Below, in pieces: positions 1 through 9,792 of a DNA stretch of 38,295 nucleotides. Position numbers and translations under genes: made by a program. The stretch covers positions 7,461 to 45,755 of the forward strand of contig NPFB01000103.1 in the NCBI GenBank assembly GCA_014084085.1, written 5' to 3'. Below the pieces are notes generated by a model. That model did not search any database, was not told the origin of the DNA, and was given only the letters and a program-made list of their open reading frames with translations. Position 1 is the first letter of the stretch. Each line of letters opens with the position of its first letter. The DNA is from Hondaea fermentalgiana (Eukaryota; Sar; Bigyra; Thraustochytrida; Thraustochytriidae).

Positions 1-827
1 GCGCGACCTGCGCGGCCACGCGCCGGCTCGCCGTCCGCAGCATCCTCGCCTTTGCCTCCGCCTCTGCCCCTGCCCTGCCTTGCCCTGCCCTCCGCGACGA
101 GGCCGCTCTGGATGCCGCTCTGCGCCGCGCTCTCCTCGCCCTCCTCGCGCTGCTGCTTCGCGTTCTGCTGTTCCCGCCTTGCCAGTGCTCCCTGTCCAGT
201 GGCCACACACACCAGTATATCATTCGCTGCAAGTGACTCTTCCACCCGCCACAAGTGAACTTTCCGCCACCTCCCGCCACTGCACGCTGCTGGCTGCTGC
301 CAGCGCACTATCGGCACTCCGCCCGCATCACTCTTCTCGCGCACCCCCCTCCCGCGTCGCCTCTCCTTACCTTTTTAGGAAGCGCCGTGTGCACGGGGGC
401 CTCGCCAAGAGTCTGTGTCGCACCTCGGGGGATCCTTGCCACTCCACGACAAGCAGGGCCTGCGGTGCTCGTTTGTCCGACAAAAGACACTAGATTTTGT
501 GAGCAGGCACCTAATTCGGCACGGCGCACCGTCTCACACCGGCACAGATGCGAGAGACGGAGAGAGGGGAGAGAGACACACCACACGCGCCTTTGTCCCC
601 CTTGTACTATGCGGCTACGGAAACAGTCTCGAGGGCGCGGGTCGCGCGGCAGACTGGCAACCAGCGTGGCGCCTCGAAGGTCCTTCTCCTCCGTACCGCG
701 CAGAGCCGAGCCAAGCCGAGCCAAGCCGAGCCGAGCCGCAGCGGAAGCTTCGTGAACTCGAACACTCCGAAGGCAGTCAGACAGAGCGAAGGCATCTCGA
801 GCCACGTGGCACGCAGGAATCGTCATC
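1..827. other. Upstream spacer, no gene supported
   Basis: This GC-rich stretch lies 5' of the TMEM14-like gene. Several overlapping open frames occur on both strands, but all are rich in Arg, Pro, Ser and Ala, show no domain, and look like by-products of base composition. A short degenerate tandem of GAGCC/AAGCC units lies at about 702-741, shortly before the TMEM14-like start, and probably falls in its promoter or 5'UTR. I see no RNA gene. Confidence 0.5.
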
Positions 828-1460
828 ATGTTGGACTTTTGCCTGACCATCCCGTACGGCGCCCTGCTCGTGCTGGGCGGCCTGCTTGGCGCCATCAGGG
901 CGGGGTCCATTGTGTCTGCGCTCACGGGTACGTTTTAGACCGATACGACCGGTTTCCATTGGCGAGCCGCCACGCTTGCGGAGTGGGTGCCACGTGCTGG
1001 GTGGCCCACCGCAAGGTAAATAGTACTTACTCGTTGAATCTGCTGATTGACTAACCGACGAATTCTCTCGCTTTCGATCTCGATCTCGCTCCCGCGCGCC
1101 GCAACGCGATGACGATAACGATGACGATGACAATGATCCTCCTTCAACATCGCAGGTTGTGGCATTGGTCTCGCTCTCATCGCCATTGGCTGGACTTCGT
1201 ACCAGGAGTACCTCGAGAACAAGAATGAGGAGGACAAAAGGTACCGGTCGCCGACTTATGCCTACGTCGTTGTGTCGGCGGTGCTCACCCTCATCGTGAC
1301 CATGCTCATGTTCGAGCGTTACCAAGAGACGGGCGTCTTTATGCCTGCTGGCTTTGTTGCCGCACTGAGCGCCGGTATGCTCGCCTTCTACGCCTACAAG
1401 CTTCTTTTCTCGGGCGATGTTGGCTCGCACGCCAAGCGTGCCTACGAGCACAACGACTAA
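828..1460 (+). CDS. TMEM14-family (Tmemb_14/UPF0136) small membrane protein, two exons
   Basis: The coding sequence is 828-927 joined to 1156-1460, giving 134 residues. The intron, 928-1155, starts GTACGT and ends GCAG. It splits a Gly codon, and splicing joins two halves that align end to end with the TMEM14 family. About four hydrophobic segments can be seen (near residues 8-24, 35-50, 70-86 and 95-117). Family hallmarks are the Gly-rich first helix followed by KAG/RAGS-like 'RAGS', and 'GVFMPAG' before the last helix, matching the TMEM14 'GKFMPAG' motif. A charged loop at about 52-64 is longer than in the roughly 110-residue animal proteins. Relatives sit in mitochondrial inner or plastid envelope membranes and are linked to heme or fatty-acid export; which applies here is unknown. 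The gene converges on the large surface-protein gene about 250 bp away. Confidence 0.85.
928..1155 (+). other. Intron of the TMEM14-like gene
   Basis: This is a 228-bp GT-AG intron with donor GTACGT and acceptor CATCGCAG. A CTAAC branch-like sequence lies at 1051-1055. The reading frame is closed across it and restored by splicing. It is the only coding intron in the window I can support firmly. Confidence 0.85.
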
Positions 1461-1686
1461 AGGTAACCCCGTCGCGTTTATAGACATGTAGCTACGCCCT
1501 TCACTCCCTCTACTTCTCCCTCCTCCCATCGCCCTTGAGTTAATTTAAGCCTAGCCAGTTAGTCAAGCTTTTTCACCTTTGTTTGCGTGTCACGCTCACC
1601 TTTTGTTTCATCTTTGAAGCGAGGAGGCTCCATCGAATGCGCGCCCCTGCTGCGGTTCCTTTGTTCCTTTGTTGGAAATCAATTTG

Positions 1687-1710
1687 CTTCTTTTCTTTTC
1701 TTTTCTTTTC
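1687..1710. repeat. (TTTTC)n tract at the 3' end of the surface-protein gene
   Basis: Four to five TTTTC pentamers lie directly beside the TAG stop codon (1710-1712, minus strand). On the transcript they read as GAAAA repeats at the start of the 3'UTR. Confidence 0.8.
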
Positions 1711-4700
1711 TAGATTGAAACAAGGCTTTCGTGTGCTGCTTCAGTTGTCAATGACTCTTGCGGTGACGTAACGGGTCTCAAAGGTTTCTGGCGACTGCAC
1801 ATACGATCCACACTTGACATTACACGAAGAACGCTTTCTTTTACTCTCTTTGTCCCTGCGAGCACGAATTGCCCCAACAAGGGTGCCATCAATCTCGGCG
1901 TCGGCACGGCCCGATTCGAGGCTGCACCGCCGAACGTGCCCGGAGCTACCGCGACACATTTAAGACGACTAACTGCAACGAACGCGACGAACGCGACGAC
2001 CACGAGACAAAGAAGCAGGCCCACAAGGACGCCACCAAAGCTGCCCCAATTTTGAGTCTGCGCTGAGTCGACAAGAAGATGCTGCGACATCTCCACATAG
2101 AAAAAAAGAAGCATAAAACTGCTCGCGAGCTGGTCCATGAAGAGAATTGCCCGGTACTTGAATGGCCGTACGCAGAAAGTAGCGAGCATATAGAGAAGAA
2201 TGATTCCCTGAGATATGAGGCATTGAGCCGTCGGCAAAGCCACAAAGGTCCCGATGAAAATCAGCGCAAATATACGCAGAGCAGCGGCCGCATCCCAGAA
2301 ACGATGCCGTCGCGCCTCCACGCTCTCAACAAAGGTAGCGAAAGTTATCTGAGTGCAAGCTGCGTTCTTGCCGAGACAAGAGTAGAGATAGCGCGATCCC
2401 CAAACGATAAGCACTCCGCAAAGAAATACGCCTACGGGCGCTGCGATACCCATCATTGCAGCAAAATGCCAACTTCCCGCCGTCCAGCATTCCTGGCTCG
2501 TATCAAGGACAAGACGTGGGCCCCCGTCGTCTTTGGAATCGGTACATACAAAAAGACAAGTCAATCCCACGGCAATTTGAGGATATAGAAAACGCGTGAC
2601 CGTATGCGTGCTTTTCCATAAAGAAGTTTTTGCCCGACAGACAGCTCGACTCGTTTTTGAAACCAGCACCGCCATCAGAAGGGGAAGCACATACACCATC
2701 AGCACCGCTTCGATCATGAATGAGGGCACGAAGCCGTCTTCGAGGATGCATGGAGCCCATGTGAGAGTGCCCGACGTAGTACTCGCTGTTAGGGAACTCG
2801 CCCACATCACAGGGAGAGCCAAATCTGCGCGAAAGGCGCGCAAGACAGACACCTGCTGGAGGAAGCCTAGTACTATCTTGAATACATCATCGCTTGCGGA
2901 AAAGGGCGTCAGCTGTGTACAGACGCACATGAACAAGCTGGCAAGAATTACGCCCAGAACACTCAGGCCTGCATGTGTTTGAAGAGTTGCGCATGCAGTG
3001 CAACCCGTCAAGCTGCCTCGCCAATGGCTTGCAGCACATTCACCGCAAAGCATCCCGGCATAGCCTGGCGCACATTGCGATTTACGGTACATTCTATTAA
3101 AGTCCGTGTTCGCAAGCACTGCCTCGGTGGTCCAATTTGCCACTTCTCGCAGCTGTTCAGCGAGAAGATGTGAGCGTCCTGCAAACGAGCACGCAGATCT
3201 TGATAAGCACGGCAGGAACACTCCTGAGCGGGCAAAAGTATGGAAAAAGCGCTGAGCAGGAATTGCGATCACGCCGCCAAGGCATCGCGCGCCTTCAGGA
3301 CATTCAGAACACACTTCGTCTGAGCTGTTCCAGCTCACAAAAGCTGGACCTTCGCATCGCTCACAGCTGTCACGTGTGAGCGTGGATATCGAACCTGGCA
3401 GGCAAGCGTAGCACTGCGTTGCTGGCCACGACCCCGGCCTGAACGTTCCACGTGGGCATTGTTCGGAATGTGATATGTTGGTACTGTCAGGAAAAAACCA
3501 GCCTGGAATAGTACGGCTTGCCGAAGATGTACATACTTTGAGACGGGTTTGCGCATATGGAACTAAAATGTCGCCGCTCGGACAGTGATCGACAAGAACT
3601 GGAAGTTTTGCGCTGGCGATCCTTCGTTTGCTCGTAAGATGCTGCGAATGAAGTTTGGGCTGCAGATGAAGCGTGTAGTTTCCTGTTGCAGCGACAACTC
3701 GAATGCCACGGATCAAAAGAGAATCTTGTAGCGCCAGTGTTCCAGCAAATGGCTCCGGTAAATGAACGCTCGTCTTGAGTGCAGCAGGCGTTTGAATAAC
3801 GAGTGGAAGCACGAGCTCGCGTGGCGTCACAAATGGCTCGTCGAACGCATCGACGAGAACTGCGCAAAAGGGGGAAAGGTAGCCGCCGCTATGCGTTGAT
3901 AGGCTTGCGATCGTCTCTGTCTGGAATGCGCAGGTCAGCTGGTCATTGTCATTGTCATCATCATTACGATCGAGCTGAGCCGGGCACACTTTGAGCGCTG
4001 CCGGGGCCGTTGTGATCGGTTTAGCATGGGTTGCCTTGTCAAAAGAGACATTTTGCAAGCTGAATACGCCATTGTTTGCGGCAACTAGCGCCCAGTCATT
4101 TGCTTTCGAAACAAGGCGCAAATCAGCCACTAAATCTACGTAGATGAGAGGCGCAGCAAGAGCATAATTCCCCTCGAAAGTGGCGTTCGAAATGTTGACT
4201 TCAAGAAGATGACCCGCTCCCGGCACCACCGCAATCGCTCCACCCGCACCAGCGTCAGAGCCGAGTATACGATTCGCTTTGAACTCGGAGATCCCGCTCA
4301 GTGCAACATGAGAACCTAGGTCGAGAGCCATCGCGCCTCCATGGCTTCTTGCTGTATTTTGAATAAAGTGGACGCTTCCATTAACGGCGAGCGAGGCGCC
4401 ACTTCGAACGCGAAGAGCTCCCGCGCGAGATAATGCCTGGTTTTTCGTGCTGTTGAGATTGTCGGCAATCAGCTTGGCGCCTTCATCCAGGCAAATCGAC
4501 CCTCCTTCCCCTTCGATAGCTTGATTTCCGACAAAGACCAATGTCCCAAGACTCACACAAAGTGTATTTCTTGCAAAGCTCAACGCTCCCCCACAGCGCC
4601 TCGCTTGATTGTTTGTGAAGGTATTGACGCCCTCTAGATGAAGACCAAGCTGAAGATTTTCAGACGTAGCGTGTTCGATCGGAGACGAAAATATTGCACC

Positions 4701-6881
4701 TCCTGAGCCCGATACTGCTACATTAGCGTGGAACGTGGAGTCGGTCAGGGTCACGTTCGCTTCGGTTGTCATGAGCAGTGCACCGCCATTCGAAAGAGCG
4801 CTGTTATTTTCGAACCTTGAAGATACCATGCTTAGGCTCATTCCAGGCGCGCCTGCAGCGAGAAGAACGCCTCCACCACCGCCCTTGGCATGATTGTCTG
4901 TAAAGGATGAGTTCGAGATCAGTACACGTGCGGGTCCTTGGATCGAGAGCACGCCGCCATCAACATCTGCGACATTCTCAAAAATCTGTGAATCGCTCAT
5001 TGCAAGTGCGAAGATGTTCTGGTTTGCGCCGTCGAGGTTAAGACTGGACGGTCTTGAGGTTATGGCCACGAGAGCGCCGTGATTGGTGACACGAGCAGCC
5101 GTCAACGAAGTCTGATCAACGATAACGGCGGTGTTGCCATCGTAGACCTGCGACACGAAGGCTCCAACGTGTGCGAGAGCAGCGCGCACGAAGCTCTTTC
5201 TTACGATGACACGCACGAGGCGTTCTGCCCGTGACAAGTCAAGTAGTTCATAGTTCACACCACTATCGCCGAGATAGAAAAGACCACCTTTGAAAGCACG
5301 GTGATCCTCGAAATAACAACCAAGAAAGGTTGCACGAAGGCTGAGCAAACCACGGCCGACGCTTAAAAGACCTCCTCGCGTTGCGGCTATATTTCTACGA
5401 AAGGTACAAGACTCCACCCAAAGACGTCCCCCAGCAACGGTCCCAGGCTCGCTGCTTAATGCAACGATGCCACCGGCCTCCATGGCCGTGTTGTTTTCAA
5501 AACGAGAATTTTGAAAAATCACGTCAAGAGAGCCAACTCCGTTTGCGTTGCTAAAAACTCCCGCAGAAGCGCCTATATTGTTGAAGATGACGGCGCAAAG
5601 TACCCTTGTTGTCGCGTACGACCCTCCCCAGAAGACTCCAGCCGGACCAGCGAGATTCTGATTTCCAGAAATGCTTGCATTTTGAATCTCAAAATGAGAA
5701 TATGCTCCCTGATATACTGCTCCTGAGCAGTTTGCGACGCTGACTCCATCGAGAACAAGCGAGGCGTTCTCGTGAAGGTAAAAAAGGTAGGTATCATCCA
5801 AGTCGTTGTTGCCGTCTCCGCACGTCAACACAAGATCCTGCTGCGAATCCACGAGATAGAGACTGAAGTGCGCAGGTACGCTAATCGCCGCTTGATTGCA
5901 CGTCAGCGGGCCCCGAAGACTCGAGAGATCCAGCGTGCACTCTTGACGAATCAGGAATTGCGAGCATTGCTCTGCCATAGCGGCACTGAGGCGACCCGAG
6001 GTTTCGGGACAGGCAGCCACTATGTTAATCGTCGAGGCAGACGCTGTTGGGGTTGTAGTAGAGATTACCGATGCTGTTGGCGAGCTTGTAGCCGTCGTGG
6101 ACGCGCGAAGTGCTGCGCAAGAGCAGTACGCCCAGTCCAGACCTTGAAAATCGCCCTGTAATAGCTCGGTTTTCACGCCGCACCATTGTACAGTAGCCTC
6201 GTCTTCCGATGTACCGTGTTCTGACGCGCGTGGTGGGCGACGTCCATCTTTCTTCTCGAGGGAAAGGCAAACTTCGAAAGCGGCGCCTTCAAATGTAAAA
6301 GGAAAAGTACAGGGGTGCTCTTCGAAGGTGCAGGGATCGTAACATGGACGCGCGTAGGGCAGATCGCCGCTTTCATAGCACGTCTTGAGGCACCAGCTCT
6401 GCACATAAACGGCACGGTCCTCGTCGCAGCTCGGATCAGCTGAATCACAGATCTTGCATGCTTTCGGGTACGCTGCAAGCAAGGCAGCACACGACCCTTC
6501 ACCTTGTAAAAGGTCCAGTTCGTTTATGCATTCTACGGAGCACACCCCACACGATCGCGGACATGCCATTTTTATGCTTTCTGAAGCCTGGTCGCCGAGG
6601 TTACACCATCCATTGTCAGACCAGACGTCGAGCGAGCTGTCGTTCCAGAAGCCTTCAACAACCTGCGGCTTGGCTACATCATAGCACCACAAACCACTAT
6701 CGTGGCACGTGGGAAGATCTTGCGTATCACCCATGAGGCGCCGATGCCATGGCCGGTGCTTTGGCAGCTCGGCATCGAAACGTAGGGGCAGTGTGGCCCT
6801 CGCGCTGTGCCATGGACAAAATAAAATTATGATGGCCCTGACAAGCAGCCTTTGAGGATGCATTGCGGGTTGTGCACGCAT
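1710..6881 (-). CDS. Giant secreted/membrane protein: ShKT-like, FN2-like, Pmp-type beta-helix, Cys-rich, 8TM
   Basis: The product is 1723 residues from the ATG at 6881; a second ATG at 6863 would also place a signal peptide first. The frame is open up to 7010 but starts there with TTG, so it was trimmed. Domains in order: signal peptide about 7-28; ShKT-like Cys cluster about 58-115; a fibronectin type II-like module about 190-255 (Cys-Thr-Phe-Pro-Phe opening, late Trp-Cys and Tyr-Cys); a Thr/Ser linker; a long right-handed beta-helix about 350-950 built from FxxN...GGA/GGx units, as in chlamydial polymorphic membrane proteins. Next come Cys-rich GCC2/GCC3- or EGF-like units about 1140-1300 and about eight hydrophobic helices (near 1308, 1388, 1431, 1471, 1534, 1555, 1585, 1616), then an 85-residue basic cytoplasmic tail. 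The layout suggests a cell-surface adhesin or receptor with a large ectodomain. No ligand can be named. It is intronless over 5 kb. Confidence 0.8.
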   Translation of the reverse strand: MRAQPAMHPQRLLVRAIIILFCPWHSARATLPLRFDAELPKHRPWHRRLMGDTQDLPTCHDSGLWCYDVAKPQVVEGFWNDSSLDVWSDNGWCNLGDQASESIKMACPRSCGVCSVECINELDLLQGEGSCAALLAAYPKACKICDSADPSCDEDRAVYVQSWCLKTCYESGDLPYARPCYDPCTFEEHPCTFPFTFEGAAFEVCLSLEKKDGRRPPRASEHGTSEDEATVQWCGVKTELLQGDFQGLDWAYCSCAALRASTTATSSPTASVISTTTPTASASTINIVAACPETSGRLSAAMAEQCSQFLIRQECTLDLSSLRGPLTCNQAAISVPAHFSLYLVDSQQDLVLTCGDGNNDLDDTYLFYLHENASLVLDGVSVANCSGAVYQGAYSHFEIQNASISGNQNLAGPAGVFWGGSYATTRVLCAVIFNNIGASAGVFSNANGVGSLDVIFQNSRFENNTAMEAGGIVALSSEPGTVAGGRLWVESCTFRRNIAATRGGLLSVGRGLLSLRATFLGCYFEDHRAFKGGLFYLGDSGVNYELLDLSRAERLVRVIVRKSFVRAALAHVGAFVSQVYDGNTAVIVDQTSLTAARVTNHGALVAITSRPSSLNLDGANQNIFALAMSDSQIFENVADVDGGVLSIQGPARVLISNSSFTDNHAKGGGGGVLLAAGAPGMSLSMVSSRFENNSALSNGGALLMTTEANVTLTDSTFHANVAVSGSGGAIFSSPIEHATSENLQLGLHLEGVNTFTNNQARRCGGALSFARNTLCVSLGTLVFVGNQAIEGEGGSICLDEGAKLIADNLNSTKNQALSRAGALRVRSGASLAVNGSVHFIQNTARSHGGAMALDLGSHVALSGISEFKANRILGSDAGAGGAIAVVPGAGHLLEVNISNATFEGNYALAAPLIYVDLVADLRLVSKANDWALVAANNGVFSLQNVSFDKATHAKPITTAPAALKVCPAQLDRNDDDNDNDQLTCAFQTETIASLSTHSGGYLSPFCAVLVDAFDEPFVTPRELVLPLVIQTPAALKTSVHLPEPFAGTLALQDSLLIRGIRVVAATGNYTLHLQPKLHSQHLTSKRRIASAKLPVLVDHCPSGDILVPYAQTRLKVCTSSASRTIPGWFFPDSTNISHSEQCPRGTFRPGSWPATQCYACLPGSISTLTRDSCERCEGPAFVSWNSSDEVCSECPEGARCLGGVIAIPAQRFFHTFARSGVFLPCLSRSACSFAGRSHLLAEQLREVANWTTEAVLANTDFNRMYRKSQCAPGYAGMLCGECAASHWRGSLTGCTACATLQTHAGLSVLGVILASLFMCVCTQLTPFSASDDVFKIVLGFLQQVSVLRAFRADLALPVMWASSLTASTTSGTLTWAPCILEDGFVPSFMIEAVLMVYVLPLLMAVLVSKTSRAVCRAKTSLWKSTHTVTRFLYPQIAVGLTCLFVCTDSKDDGGPRLVLDTSQECWTAGSWHFAAMMGIAAPVGVFLCGVLIVWGSRYLYSCLGKNAACTQITFATFVESVEARRHRFWDAAAALRIFALIFIGTFVALPTAQCLISQGIILLYMLATFCVRPFKYRAILFMDQLASSFMLLFFYVEMSQHLLVDSAQTQNWGSFGGVLVGLLLCLVVVAFVAFVAVSRLKCVAVAPGTFGGAASNRAVPTPRLMAPLLGQFVLAGTKRVKESVLRVMSSVDRMCSRQKPLRPVTSPQESLTTEAAHESLVSI

Positions 6882-7953
6882 TTCAGTATTCCAATTCGAG
6901 GAAAGGGTCGCTTCCTCGTTGTTCTCTGCTGATGCACGAGTCGCTCGGCGGGCAAATGTTTCTGCCTGGACATGATCGACAAAAATGAGGGAGACCTCGC
7001 ACGAAACCAACCTTGCGTGGCGTCACTCTGCGACACCTATATCCCCCACCTCACCTGCGCCTGCTGTAGTCTCCGTCGGACTCCTCGCCGTTCGCTCCCA
7101 CCCGAATCTGGGCCAAGCTGCTGGACTTTCTTCTCCGGTCTTGCGCCTCCTCGCGCGGCGCCGCGCCCGTTCGCAAGGACGCGCTCTCACTCTCTGACGG
7201 CCACGAGGACTCCGACTCGGCGAAGAGAGGGAGCCCCGCAACAAATCTTGCACCAGAGGTGCCCATTTGCGAATCGAATCTCGGTCGGTCGTATGATGTC
7301 CAGGCCTCGTCCAGCCCAGCTGATTATGATCCCAGCGTTGATTGAGTCGAAGCTGCGTGGGGTTTCTTCATCCGCCATGATGACTGACCATCATGGCCAC
7401 GCTGCTGCCAAGGAAAGGCAAGGGCAGCAACTCACTATACTTTTCCATAGCATTGCATTGTAGTATAGCGGTATACTGCGTCCATGGCGTATACAATGTC
7501 CTCTTCAAGGGCTTGACAGTAAGTTTTTACAGATAAACGACTCGGAAACACTTGGACACTGGCAGCAATGCACTGCGACCGTCTGTGCTGCAAAGCCCGA
7601 GCCCGAGCGCGTCGCAGCCGAGGACCCGCGAGCAGGTTCCTCGCCCGCCCGCTCGCGGCCCTTGCGCGCCGTCCGCCCCTTGCGCGCCGTCCGCGCAGGA
7701 CGCCCGGCGCCGGGCGGAGGGGAGGAGAGCTGGTTCGAGGTCGGCGTATATACGTCCATCCATCTGAGTCTGGAGCCAGGCAGGCGCGTGCTCGCGGCGC
7801 CTGCAGCCGGCCGACGGAAAGAAAGCTGGCCCCAGCCGGTACTCGCGCGCGTGTCTGCGCAGCCCCACGGACAAAGCTCGAGGCCGCTCCGAGCCGGCTT
7901 GTCGCGCGCCGGCGGCGCAGGGCGAGCCTGCCGTCGCGGTGCTGGGAGAGCAC
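6882..7953. other. Divergent promoter region between surface-protein and PAP2 genes
   Basis: This spacer of about 1.07 kb separates two outward-facing genes. The half from 7570 to 7950 is very GC-rich and holds a tandem duplication around 7670-7695 (two copies of a CCTTGCGCGCCGTCCGC unit). Many overlapping open frames here are Arg/Ala/Pro-rich on both strands and show no domain. I see no RNA gene. Confidence 0.5.
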
Positions 7954-9060
7954 ATGAGCCCGAACGCGAGCAAGCTGGCGAGGACCGCCAGCTCACGACG
8001 CGACGACTGCGCGCAGCAGCACAAGAGGCGCCAGCAGAAGGGAGGCGCCAGCAGGAGGCGCCAGCAAGCGAAGAGCCCGAAGTTTGCCATGCAGATCTCG
8101 CGCACCTCGCGCAAGGTCTTGACCCAGATGCTGCGCGAGGCGTCGCACCTGCAGATTGGACACCTCGAAAGGGAGTTCTGGGCCTGGGACGAGCACATCA
8201 GCGGCACGGTCTACAGTGGTACGAGACGGAGTCCGCTGCTCAGGACGCTTTGCGCGTGTTTGAGCATTTCGGGGGATGAAGCGTTGTGGTTCATCCTACC
8301 TGTTGTTTTGGCCTCTGTAATGACCATCGTCCAAGGAGGGCCTCTGTGGATGGGATGCGGCAACATCTCGTGCGACATGGAGTTCTTCTTGGACCTTTTT
8401 GGCGGCATGGCAGTGTGTGCGTTTGTAGAGCAGGTGCTCAAATTGTTTTTTCAACGACCTCGACCAACATGCCGCCCCTACGATAATACGTACTGCTGCA
8501 TTTTAGGCGAGGGACACTCGTTCCCATCGGGACATTCGATGCGAGCTCTGTACGCGTTCAACTGGCTTTTTTACAGTGCGCATGCAACGTTCATGCTTGG
8601 CCTTCCGCATTATCTGGAGCCGTTTGTGCTGGTATGGGCGCTGGGGGTCGGCTACGCTCGGGTGGCTGCGGGTCGGCATCACCCTATTGACGTAATTGTG
8701 GGCGATGTCGTTGGCCTGGGGATCAGTAGGGTCGTCGAGAATGATATCTCTGATCGCCATCGCGTCCTGGTGAAGATGTTTTGCGGCATCGCGGTCGCCA
8801 TACAAGTATGGTTTCTCTTGCTTGGTCCAATTTTGCGCGACACTGTACAGAAATACGTCGGGGGGCGCAAAAGGGCTCTTTTCGTTGCGGGTGCGGCTGG
8901 GGCGATCTACTTTTCCTTTTATGTCGCGGCTCTCTTCTCCGTGTTGGACATTATGTTCAACTTTGCGCACGAGTGCTCCGTAGGCCGCTTCAGTCTCGCT
9001 CTGTCTGCAAGCGAAGCCTCTGGGTGGCAATGTAAGCAGTGGACAGCTGCCTTGTACTAA
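7954..9060 (+). CDS. PAP2-superfamily lipid phosphatase, multi-pass membrane
   Basis: The product is 368 residues from the ATG at 7954; the next in-frame ATG (8089) would remove a basic, disordered 45-residue N-terminus and still keep the whole enzyme. The three PAP2 catalytic motifs are intact: K163-x6-R170-P171, P191-S-G-H194 and R236-x5-H242-x3-D246. About six hydrophobic segments surround them (roughly 108-126, 145-165, 197-217, 223-236, 276-292, 310-332). The family removes phosphate from lipid phosphates such as phosphatidate, sphingolipid phosphates or polyisoprenoid diphosphates, with an Asp-His relay and a phospho-His intermediate, in ER or Golgi membranes. The exact substrate cannot be read from the sequence. 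The gene is divergent from the surface-protein gene and convergent with the ARF-like gene. Confidence 0.88.
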   Translation: MSPNASKLARTASSRRDDCAQQHKRRQQKGGASRRRQQAKSPKFAMQISRTSRKVLTQMLREASHLQIGHLEREFWAWDEHISGTVYSGTRRSPLLRTLCACLSISGDEALWFILPVVLASVMTIVQGGPLWMGCGNISCDMEFFLDLFGGMAVCAFVEQVLKLFFQRPRPTCRPYDNTYCCILGEGHSFPSGHSMRALYAFNWLFYSAHATFMLGLPHYLEPFVLVWALGVGYARVAAGRHHPIDVIVGDVVGLGISRVVENDISDRHRVLVKMFCGIAVAIQVWFLLLGPILRDTVQKYVGGRKRALFVAGAAGAIYFSFYVAALFSVLDIMFNFAHECSVGRFSLALSASEASGWQCKQWTAALY

Positions 9061-9792
9061 TTCACTGTCATGAAGAGCCCTAAATGACACATTGTCTTTG
9101 CAAACTTTGCTTTCCTCGTTTTTGCTGAGACGTGGTCATCGCACTCAACGGCAAACTAGGATAAACAATTCAAAACTTTCGTTTATTCATTTGTTCTGAC
9201 AGAACCCTTGGCTACTTCTGCGATCGAAACATATAGGAGGCGGGGAGACGCAAGCACTCATTGAGGGAAGAGAAATGAAGAAGTAGCCATAGGCAAGTGG
9301 GCCAGCATAACTGAGCTGAGCCGTCTGACAAATCTCCGCTACCGGGAGGGAGCTTTAAGCTTTTTTTCTAAAGATTATGTGAAAATAGTATGATCAGCGC
9401 GCAGCAGTTACTTGAGGCTAGCATACAAGTGTTCGAAAAGAGAATCCAGAAGAGAAAAAAAAAAGGTATGTACTGAGTGAGTGAGTGAGTGAGTGAGTGA
9501 GTAAGTGAGTGAGTGAGTGACTGACTGACTGATTGACTGACTAATCCTCTGACTGTAATTTACTCGCCTCCCTCCTCTACCTTTTTTTACTGAATGCAGT
9601 ATTGCGTCGCATGACATCGCGGATCTCTGTCTAGCTCGACGAGTTCAAGGAATCAAAGAACGATCTCGCAAAGCTGCAAAGAGCGCGCACGCATGCGTCA
9701 TCTTTAACCCCAAGGTATACAGTCACACTTTTGCAGTCTTGAGTTTTTCCGAAGGAGGGCTTGCCTGCTTCCACGAAGAAGCACGCTTCCAC
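9061..9792. other. Convergent 3' spacer between PAP2 and ARF-like genes
   Basis: No gene is supported here. The spacer holds AT-rich 3'-flank sequence, a tetranucleotide repeat (9474-9543) and short A/T runs. A TTTATT near 9182 would read as AATAAA on the minus strand, but it lies about 600 bp past the ARF-like stop. Confidence 0.5.
9474..9543. repeat. (GAGT)n followed by (GACT)n tetranucleotide repeat
   Basis: About ten GAGT units with one GTAA interruption pass into several GACT/GATT units. This is a simple microsatellite in the 3' spacer, likely variable in length. Confidence 0.9.

Noticed and set aside
308..925. Minus-strand open frame upstream of and into the TMEM14-like exon
   Set aside because: It overlaps a verified exon on the other strand and has no recognisable domain.
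7435..8207. Long minus-strand open frames opposite the PAP2 gene start
   Set aside because: They are Arg/Ala/Pro-rich, overlap the PAP2 coding sequence and GC-rich promoter, and show no domain; they are shadows of composition.
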